Part shown: one piece after another, positions 55,921 through 64,000 of the stretch | Numbering within the stretch: position 1 is the first letter of the stretch | How the letters are laid out: the number at the start of each line of letters is the position of its first letter | Origin: Arcuatula senhousia | Taxonomy: Eukaryota > Mollusca > Bivalvia > Mytilida > Mytilidae | NCBI GenBank assembly: GCA_963971305.1 | Contig: CAXARO010001755.1 | Location: 1 to 64,000 of the forward strand | Direction of reading: 5' to 3' | DNA: 64,000 nucleotides | Program-made: the position numbers and the translations under genes | The notes under the pieces: generated by a model | The model's input: only the letters and a program-made list of their open reading frames with translations | What the model was told of the DNA's origin: nothing | The model's database searches: none

Positions 55921-57385
55921 TTGGTTTTGAAAAGGATTAACTCTTTGAAAGGCTCGATGAGCACCAAGGCAACATCTATTTTCAACAACCCTGATGTTGC
56001 GAAGACATTGTCCACCTTACATGACAAATATGTTGTCGTACCTGATAAAGCGCCTAACAACATCATTTTCGTATGCAAAAGACACTATATTGATTGTTTA
56101 ACAGCTGAATTAGGGGTTGGTTGTACTAGCAAAAGCACCGCATATACAGCAACAACACTGTCAAAGGAGGAAATAATCAACAATCATAATTCTGTAATTT
56201 CTTCCTTTGGCATTTCTGTTGACAAAAAGAACGATGACGTTCCATCCTTGTATTGGGTTCCAAAATTACATAAAACTCCATACAAGCAACGATTTATTGC
56301 TGGGTCATCCAAATGTACAACTAAGCCTCTTTCAGTTTTGTTAACATCAATATTGACGGCAATAAAATCAAGCCTTCAAAAGTATTTCGATTGTTGTTAC
56401 TCTAGAAATGGCGTCAATCAAATGTGGATTCTCAAAAATTCTAAAGAACTGATGGAAAATCTCCATTCTAAGTCATTTTCATCATGTAATAGCATTAAAA
56501 CGTTTGATTTCTCTACATTATATACTTCAATTCCATACTTCAATTCCACATTCACAATTAAAATCTCGTTTGGCACAGCTGATTAAACGTAGCTTTATCA
56601 AAAAGAATGGAAAACGCAGGTACAAGTATTTGGTAGTCGGTTATAAAAAGACTTACTTTGTCATCCAAGAGTCTAGCAAGAAAAACAAATTTACAGAAGA
56701 TCAAATAATAGAAATGCTCAACTTTCTAATCGACAACATATTTGTACAGTTTGGTGGACGTGTTTTTCAGCAAACAATAGGTATCCCAATGGGCACAAAT
56801 TGTGCACCATTGCTTGCCGATTTGTTTCTTCATTCATATGAAGCAGACTTCTTACAATCACTTCTAGACAAAAAGGACCGCAAACTTGCTTTATCCTTCA
56901 ATCTCACATTTCGTTATATTGATGATGTCCTTTCACTAAACAATCCTCGATTTGGTGACTATTTACATCTCATATATCCGAAGGAACTTTAAGTAAAGGA
57001 CACTACAGATTCTAGGAGGTCTGCTTCATATTTGGATCTATTTCTCGAAATTGACACACAAGGAAGGCTTTGTACAAAGCTCTATGACAAACGTGATGAC
57101 TTCAACTTTCCAATAGTTAACTTTCCCTTTCTGTGTAGCAACATTCCGTTCGCTCCAGCATATGGAGTTTACGTATCACAATTGATTCGTTATTCCAGAG
57201 CATGTGGGGAGTACAACGACTTCCTAGATAGAGCTACACGGCTGACAAGCAAATTGTTAACACAGGGGTACGTTGCTCCCAGGTTGTTGTCATCACTCAA
57301 GAAATTTTACGGACGACATCATGTGCTTGTATGCAAATACGGGATTTCTATCTCTCAGATGAGCACAGATGTTGGTTTGACATAG
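55921..57385 (+). pseudogene. Penelope-like reverse transcriptase, frameshift plus nonsense
   Basis: Reverse transcriptase of the Penelope class, related to telomerase RT. Motifs in order: LYWVPKLHKTPYKQRFIAG, SSKCTTKPLS, FDFSTLYTSIP (catalytic Asp), IPMGTNCAPLLADLFL, FRYIDDVLS (catalytic DD) and SYLDL, ending in ISISQMSTDVGL. A perfect 13-bp tandem duplication (56522-56534 and 56535-56547) shifts the frame just after motif A, and a TAA at 56990-56992 replaces a Glu codon kept in the relic at ~61175. No C-terminal GIY-YIG endonuclease follows the RT. The N-terminus is missing, so an N-terminal nuclease cannot be judged. Confidence 0.9.
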
Positions 57386-57670
57386 AGTTTTGTAATGTCA
57401 TCCTTTCCGGATTTGACCAACACTTAATCGATCTTTGGCAACGAGACGGGTGTGCTATAGCAAGCAGGAACTGCTTACTCTTCCGGAGCACCTGAGTTCA
57501 CTCTCGTTTCGACTTGAGTTCGCGTTGCTGATTCCGGTTTTGTTGTTATGTGTGTGTGTTTTATGTTGTTATGTGGTTTGTTTTGTTGTGATGATTTTTT
57601 GTCTGCCGGTTTTGTCTTTGTCTTCACGGTTTTATGATACTGATTACCCCTTTGGTACACCTTTGCTTCT
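57265..57670 (+). other. Penelope 3' end and tail (reference copy)
   Basis: The last coding residues, then GGTGTGCTATAGCAAGCAGG, CTTCCGGAGCACCTGAG and a T/G-rich low-complexity tail ending GTACACCTTTGCTTCT. This is the template to which the other tail fragments were compared. Confidence 0.75.
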
Positions 57671-58328
57671 TTCATCAGCAACAGCATCAACAACTTTCGA
57701 TTTCTCCACACTTTACGCTTCTATTTCATATGAACAACTCAAATCACGATTTGGAAAGCTGATTAAACGCAGCTGATTAAAGAAATTATGTTAACATCAT
57801 GCAAAATGATTTGTTTAGAACCAATTTAAGTTATTTATATTTTGAAATTTTTATAAGGCTATTACAAGCTGTATTTTTTAAAAAGCTAAAATATAAAAGC
57901 AGTTTAAAATCATCAAATGCCATCTTGAAATTATTTTATAAAATAAACAGAGCTCTACTGATGCTAAAACCAGTAGATGCTACACTACTTACTTACTACA
58001 ACCGCTTACCCTTCCGGAGCACCTGAGTTCACTCATGTTATGATTTGACTTGTTGATTTTCGTTCGGTTGTTTTTGTGTTTTGTGTTTATTCGTGCTGTT
58101 CTTGTGCGTGTTTCTTGGTTCGTCGTTGCCCTTTATGACTTTTTACATCCGAATGCCTCATTGGTGCCTTTTTGCTTCCTTCACTAGAAAGGTAAATTTT
58201 TAAATATTATTTATGTCTACACCAGTTACTTTTTTGTTGTTGTATCAGTTAACGTTTTAACTCTAAATGTCAGTTAGCATAAATTGCCCAGTATTCTTCC
58301 ATATTAAAACTGCAATTATCCATCTTAC

Positions 58329-58418
58329 TTGCAATGGGTGCCTCATTTTCGGTTTGACGTTTTTCAAAACTGTCAATTGAGTGACGGGAGTCAATCCTTT
58401 GACTTGTACTTATGTCTT
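58329..58418 (-). CDS. Candidate GIMAP-gene repeat exon B', duplicated
   Basis: Copy of exon B with acceptor, donor and open phase-1 frame kept. If transcribed with the rest, it adds another ~30-residue repeat. Confidence 0.5.
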
Positions 58419-58677
58419 CTGAAAACAACATTTTAAAGTATGTTAAAAAATGCAACACCTTAAAAAAATCTTTGTTAAGAAATTAAAGAGCTAATTAAAA
58501 GGGAAAGGTGATACGTTTATAACTAACTAGATGTATATTTTAGAGTTTTGTAAGCTTCAATTTTTTTTATAAATATAGTTTAGATAAATATGATAGACAC
58601 ACAATAAAAGACCTTAACAAGAAGTTTTCACAAAACAAAAGCTTTGCAGTTTGGATCGAACCTAAATAGCACCCTAC

Positions 58678-58761
58678 TTGCAATCGATTCCTCATTTCTA
58701 TTTTCACCTTTTTCTAAATTGTCGGTTGAAAGGCGGGATTCAGTCCATTGTTTTGTTTCCT
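58678..58761 (-). CDS. Candidate GIMAP-gene repeat exon C', duplicated
   Basis: Copy of exon C; splice sites kept, frame open, with substitutions (WTES for RTDS; DNLEK for DILEK). The most upstream exon of the set that I can recognise; exons encoding the N-terminus were not found. Confidence 0.48.
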
Positions 58762-59717
58762 CTGAAATGACAATTATTAAATATGTTCAATAAATATGCA
58801 ATACTGAAATAAAAACAAAACGACATCTAGAAATTAAAACATTTAAAGGCACTAAATGAAGTTAACATAATGTCGATGATTAGTTAAGAACAAACTGTTA
58901 AAGGTTCACATTTTATTTTCAAGAAAGCTCAAAGTTACTTCTAACAAACAAGTGCATGTGTGTGTGTTGGTTTTTGACGCCTTTGATCGACATACCACAT
59001 GTATCAAGGCCAGGTTCGGCGGTAAGTTTTAATGGTGGAAGAAACCACCGACTTTGGACAGGTAACTGACCAACCTTACCACATATAGTTATGGAAGTCC
59101 CTTTTTGTAAATTGCAAACGGGACTCGATGACCAGCGTGGTATTTAAATCATTGCCTAGGACCAACTGTTAAAGAGTCACGCTTTAAGTAAAGTCAAGTA
59201 AACTTCTAACAAACAAAATTTAAATATCTAAATTAATAAGAAAAAATACTTGATCGTGTTCTGAGGATGCCCAGACTCGACCATTCAGAAAACAGAAAGT
59301 ATATAACCAATTGACTTTGAAAAAGAGGTACGTTTAAACTCATCGTATTTCATATATACCAACTTTGAAATTATTTCATTCAATAGAATCTGGAAATCTG
59401 TTACGAAACTTGTCTATTATTGACAATAAAATGTTTATGTCGGCTCGGCAAACAGGATGCACTTATTTGACTGACCCAAACTAAGAGGCATGGTACAACT
59501 CATGCTTAAGCTGTGTACCAAATTTAAAATTCAACCCCTTCAGCAGGAGCCGACACATCTGATACGAAATTTGTAACGGACAGACAAATGGATACACAGA
59601 GTAAAAAGGTAATTGCAAAATCGCAAGAAGAAAGAAATGTTATTCAAAGCAAGTCAAGGGCTGCGTACAAACGATTTGGGAAACAAAACTTGAACAGAGA
59701 TCCCGGCTGTAAATTTT

Positions 59718-59768
59718 GCTACGACTGTTGTGCATTTCGTCTATTCAAGACTTAATAAGGAACTCTAC
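59718..59768 (-). pseudogene. Dead hammerhead ribozyme relic, duplicated copy
   Basis: Same as 54918-54968, carried by the tandem duplication. Confidence 0.65.
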
Positions 59769-60159
59769 CAAAGGTCATATAAGCTTATTCCATAACTATG
59801 TGTTCGTCGTCGTTCGTAAACAATTTCAAAAATCTTTACTCTGAACCACTGACCAATTTACATGTAACTGAACAGGAATGATCCATGAAATATTGGAAAG
59901 AAAACGATCCTCATGTTTAAAATAGTCGATAACATAAACATGGCGAATGTTACTAAAATACAACATTTGGTAAAACTTTAAATGAATTATAACTCAGGGA
60001 CTTAGGCTCTACAGAGTCAAAAGCTCTATAAAAAACTTTATTGGGACGGGGTTGTCTGCAATCCCTTATTGGGGTAATGTCTTTTTATAACGTAAAACAA
60101 GCGTTTTTCATATGTTTGGATTACAGATTCACATGAGGACTATACAAAAAATAGACCAA

Positions 60160-61690
60160 GAAAGAACAGGGGAAAGAAAGTGACGCTTTGTCAAAATGGG
60201 TTAAAGCTGTGATGTTATTGGTTTCATTTCCAGCAACGCTGATGTTACCATAACATTGTCCACCTTACATGACAAATATGTTTTTGTACCTGCAGACAAA
60301 GCACCACATAACATCATTTTCGTGTGCAAGAAACACTACAATGACTGTTTGACAGCTGAATTATGGATAAGTTGAACAAGAAATAGCACCACATACATAG
60401 CATCAACACTGTCTAAGGAGGAAATATTTGACAATCAAAAATGTGTTATTTTCTTTTCCGGCCTTTCTGTTGGTGCCAATAATGATGACATTTCTTCCTT
60501 GTGTTTGATTTCCAAATAACATAAAAATCTGATTAGAAACGCTTCCTTGCTGGTTCAACCAAATGTATCACTTAACCTCCTTCAGGTCTCTTGACTTCAA
60601 TAATTGACGAAAATAAAATCCGGCATCCAGAAATATTACGACTACTGTTATTAACGGAATGGTGTCTATCAAAAATCCGAAAGAACTGATGAAGATTCTT
60701 TACTCAGTAACCAGTTTCATCAGCAACAGCATCAACAACTTTCGATTTCTCCACACTTTACGCTTCTATTTCATATGAACAACTCAAATCACGATTTGGA
60801 AAGCTGATTAAACGCAGCTTTAAAAAATAAAAAAGGCAGGTACACACATCTTGTAGTCGATTATACAAAGAGTTACTTTGTCATTAATGAGTCTAAGAAA
60901 AAGGACAAATTTACAGAAGACCGAATAATCGACATGCTCAACTTGTTATAGACAACATATAATTGTTAAGTTAGGTAGAGGGTCTTTCAGCAAACAATAG
61001 GAATTCCAATGTGCAATAATTGTGCACATTTGCTTGCTAACATGTGAAGCAGACTTCTTACAATCAATTTGTAGACTAGCTTTCTCTTTTAACCTCACTT
61101 TCCGTTATATTGACGATGTCCATTCACTGAACCATTCTCAATTTAGTGACTTTCTACATCTTGTATACCCGTATGAACTTGAGATTAAAGGCACAATGGA
61201 TTACAGTAAGTCTGCTTTATATGTAGATCTACATAAAAACATACTCTTAATTAAGGAGAACTTTAAACAAAGTTGTATGACAAGCGTGATGACTCCAATT
61301 TTCAAATTGTCAACTTTCCCTTTTAGTGTAGCAACAATCCGTCCGCTCCAGCTTTTGGAATTTACGTCTCCCTTCTTGATTCGTTATTCCAGAGTTTGCG
61401 GGACTTACATCGATTTCCTTCGCAGAGCGTCACGTCTGACACAAAGGTACTTACACAGGGTTATGTTGCTTCTCGGTTGGTGTCTTCACACACAAAATTT
61501 CACGGAGACATTATGCGCTCATAGACAAATATGGGCTTTCAATTTCTCAGATGAGTGCATATGTTGGTCTGTCAAAGGTTTTTGTTTTGATTTCTTGACA
61601 CACTGAATTTACAATTGGCAACCCACACAGCGTGTGTACTATAGCAAGCAGGGACTGCTTACCCTTCCGACACTTGAGTTCATTTTAGTT
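60160..61690 (+). pseudogene. Old Penelope-like element, decayed
   Basis: The uninterrupted counterpart of the relic in copy 1. Many stops and indels, but FDFSTLYASI, a decayed motif B, FRYIDDVHSL (near 61095), SALYVDLH and SISQMSAYVGL are readable in order, followed by TATAGCAAGCAGGGACTGCT of the tail. Confidence 0.75.
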
Positions 61691-61694
61691 AGAT

Positions 61695-61890
61695 GATTCC
61701 ACTTACTATAGCACACCCGTTGTGCTGCCAATTTCTAATTCAGTGTGTCAACTCCATTAATGGAAAACAACAAAAAACTCTTCGACAAACCAACATATGC
61801 ACTCAATAGGGAGATAGAAATCCGATATTTGTCTACGAATGCATGGTGTCCACCGTAAAATTTCTTGAGGGAAGACAGCAATCGTGAAGC
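61695..61890 (-). mobile_element. Penelope-like 3' fragment, minus, head-to-head with previous
   Basis: Minus-strand version of the tail: CTATAGCACACCCGTTGTG near 61707 and a decayed coding end near 61860. It meets the plus-strand tail at about 61690, forming an inverted pair. Confidence 0.65.
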
Positions 61891-62404
61891 ATTCGAATGC
61901 CTATTGGTACCTCTGCGTCTTTGCCGTATAGGGTTTAAGTTATCAGATGACCCCGTAAAGAAGAGACACTATGGCCTAATGACCAGGTAAGCGATTCAGA
62001 CTCCTCTTAAGAATAACTTACAATTTAATTAAAAAAAAATAATAATGAATCGAACGAAAAATACCAACTGAAAATTCAAGGTCACTGTATAAAAAAAGGA
62101 TGCTAAATTGTTTGTTGTAATTTTGTCTACAATTATTGTTATAAAATCTTCCACAGAAAATGGAAAGAAAAGAACGAGAGAGTATTTTTAACGCATGAAG
62201 CTAAGCACTTTTTACACCACTTTGGCCAGCCAAGGCAAGTGTTAAGCCACCGGTAACACATAAACTAGCGGGTAAATTTATACAGCTATCAACGACCACA
62301 GAATCGCTTTGTGCGCTGTGAAGGGACCGGTGTTACATACTAGTTTCTCCCCTGGACCATACTTGAACTTTCCCCCAGAAAAATGAGTATATACTCAGCT
62401 TTCC

Positions 62405-64000
62405 CCCGGAAGATCTAGTATATATGTTCCAGACCGTATGCGTATTTAGACCGTACACGTACGGTCCGGACCGTACGAGTATATTTTCAAAATACCTGTA
62501 CGGTCGGACCGTACGCGTATGGTCTGACTTGCATCTTCTAGATCAATATTCAATAAAATATATCGACCCTGTAATAATGCATTAATTAAGTCCCCCAAAC
62601 AAAGTATGGGGACTTATTGTTTTTGCACCGTTTCTTCTTCTTCTTCTTCTTCTTCTTCTTCTTCTTCTTCTTCTTCTTCTTCTTCTTCTTCCACTTAGTC
62701 GTGAACTTGTCCGGAGATCCCAGAGAAAACGACTCCACATATCAATATGAAACTTGGCAGGATAATAGATTGTAAAGAAAGGAAGCTTCGTTGACAATCG
62801 GAATTTTCCAAATGGCCGCCGTTTCCATGGAAACAGGAAAATGGACTAAATATTGGACATTGCAATATCTCGGTAACCTAGGTGCGCAGGGTTCTGAAAT
62901 TTTGTAGGTTGATAGAGCAAAACATTCTCTTTAATAATATGAAGAAAAAAAATTTGAAGCGATATTTACGGTTTTCGAGATATAAATAAAAATGTGATTT
63001 CAAAGGGAGATAATCGGGTCAAAATTTTCAAAGTGCACCGAATTACATGAAAATTGATATTTAGGTTTTTTTTGACATGCTGAAGAGAGTAGTGGCAAAT
63101 ACGGGTCGTTTGGGGGACTTTGTGACTTGCTTGCAATCACAGTTAATACTTGTTTTTATTATATTTAACTTGTATATTTTTTGTACAGAGTTCACACAAT
63201 ATTTAAAATCAAGTTAGTGTTGTGAAATAGAAGTGAGTACTTATATACGTCAGTTGTAAATACTAAAACAGTCATTGAAATTTGGGAGGAAAAGTTTGAG
63301 GAATATAAATAGGAACTTTAGTCGACAGACCTTCCAATCATTTGTTTATCCGTGAGAAGACAAATAGACGTGTTTGGGGTGGGGGCTGATTCAGCAAAGA
63401 TTACGGCAATATGTTTAAGCCATTCGTCCGTCAGTTTTCCCAAAATATTTACCTACTTTTTAGCAAAAAAAAGTTCCATAGAACTCTTATTTTTTATATT
63501 ATGTGCAGCCGATTTTACTTTCTACAGATAGAAGTTATATGCATTGTCGTCATCCTCCAACTTTACTTTACTGAATATAATTTTAGAATGATTTTCATGA
63601 AGTCTGACATTTTTGTGGACAGTATATTCCGGTGAAATCCAACAACATAGCAGAGAATAAAAACTAACAAATTCTTCCAAATGAATATTAAACATCATAT
63701 TTCCCAATTCCCTCACCTACCGCCTTTCTATATTTTAGCTATTTACAAATTCTGACTTTAATTTAATTTTGTTTGTCTTATTATTTTAGGTTTGCTTTCC
63801 TCTTTTCGTTTTTTTCTTTTTTTTTGAGTTTCCCTATTTTTTCCGTAGGAATCTGGGAGCTGGTAATAACACTTTTTAGGTTGAAAATAAAAATATTATT
63901 TCCTAATATTATATGAATAAATGCAAATTTAGAGAAATACCTATATGGTCTGAATACTTGTATGGTCCAGCTCGTTTTAGACCTTACGGGTATACTTGCA
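62405..64000. mobile_element. Palindrome-rich element with GACCGTAC repeats, open at window end
   Basis: At 62430-62525, GACCGTAC and its inverse GTACGGTC occur repeatedly with CGTAT spacers. Similar but diverged motifs (TATGGTCTG, TATGGTCCAG, TTTTAGACC) occur at 63945-63995, so the two clusters may be the sub-terminal ends of one TIR element of which the right end is cut off. A GAA-tract repeat lies inside. No ORF of note. Confidence 0.45.
62587..63155 (-). repeat. GAA-tract repeat family, minus-strand copy
   Basis: Hairpin AAGTCCCC...GGGGACTT at 62587-62614, a long pure TTC run at about 62632-62690, then GTCGTGAACTTGTCCGGAG, ending GACTTGCTTGCAATCACAG. Mirrors copies A and B at 45-46.6 kb. 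Confidence 0.7.

Larger units (their letters stand above)
55914..57670 (+). mobile_element. Penelope-like retroelement insertion, 5'-truncated
   Basis: Limits come from comparison with the unoccupied site at 60711-60716: CCA at 55913 continues as TTCATCAGC at 57671. The insert carries a Penelope-type reverse transcriptase and the 3' tail seen in at least eight other fragments in this window. No clear target duplication. It post-dates the tandem duplication or was lost from copy 2; insertion is the simpler reading. Confidence 0.88.
52965..57774. repeat. Tandem segmental duplication, copy 1 (contains Penelope insertion)
   Basis: Matches 57777-60819 nearly base for base after removal of 55914-57670. 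It includes two repeat exons, a hammerhead relic, a SINE-like repeat and part of an old Penelope element. The boundary with copy 2 reads CGCAGCT|GATTAAAG. Confidence 0.9.
57777..60819. repeat. Tandem segmental duplication, copy 2
   Basis: About 3.04 kb, matching 52965-55913 plus 57671-57774. Contains copies of repeat exons B and C, the SINE-like repeat, the ribozyme relic and the old Penelope relic, with the site that is empty of the younger Penelope copy at 60711-60716. Confidence 0.9.

Noticed and set aside
62582..62797. Arginine-rich minus-strand open frame
   Set aside because: It is a translation of the TTC microsatellite.

Overview
This is a eukaryotic, AT-rich, intron-bearing and very repeat-dense window. 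It most likely comes from a bivalve mollusc, probably a mussel-like species. The evidence is an AIG1/GIMAP-type GTPase exon, tandem repeats carrying hammerhead ribozymes, many copies of one Penelope-like 3' end, a Gypsy element, and repeat families I associate with bivalves. The organism is an inference; no host marker gene is present. Almost nothing here is a conventional gene.

Layout. 0-12 kb: a 358-bp tandem array with type I hammerhead ribozymes (1-786); a 2.4-kb element with ~190-bp terminal inverted repeats (1113-3517) holding a Mutator-like MITE with a 9-bp target duplication; a minus-strand non-autonomous LTR element (3877-7193); dispersed repeats, Penelope 3' tails and a LINE relic. 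11.9-27.0 kb: nested LTR elements. A minus-strand, gag-only LTR element (11915-27002, target duplication ATAC) has a 9.9-kb Ty3/Gypsy element (12917-22822, target duplication TTAC) inside its left LTR and two small insertions in its right LTR. The Gypsy element encodes a gag with an N-terminal helix-hairpin-helix, a broken pol whose integrase is followed by a PHD finger, and a third ORF with a C2H2-like finger and a TatD-type metallohydrolase domain. Short hairpins of two recurring sequences are scattered through its leader and reading frames.

27-40 kb: a possible small spliced gene or promoter (exon 1 near 27.37 kb) with an inverted copy of its 5' region at 38.94-39.27 kb; a TIR element holding a ~490-bp tandem repeat; a 382-bp near-identical tandem array (33161-34968) whose minus strand folds as a different hammerhead ribozyme; a minus-strand rve-type integrase pseudogene (36531-37842); and an inverted, decayed copy of the 382-bp family (39648-40140). 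40.4-46.6 kb: a 3.4-kb element with 455-bp terminal direct repeats starting GGTACGAG, containing a second element rich in GGCGTATTT, then Penelope tails and a family with GAA tracts.

47-61 kb: a minus-strand GIMAP-type gene. Its GTPase exon (47100-47836) is preceded by small exons of 78, 45, 90, 90 and 84 bp, each entering and leaving in phase 1. Three of them encode versions of one ~28-residue repeat. A ~3-kb tandem duplication (52965-57774 and 57777-60819) has copied two of these exons. A Penelope-like retroelement (55914-57670) sits in the first duplicate; the second duplicate preserves the matching site without it. 61-64 kb: more Penelope relics, a TTC microsatellite element and a palindrome-rich element with GACCGTAC repeats that runs off the window end.
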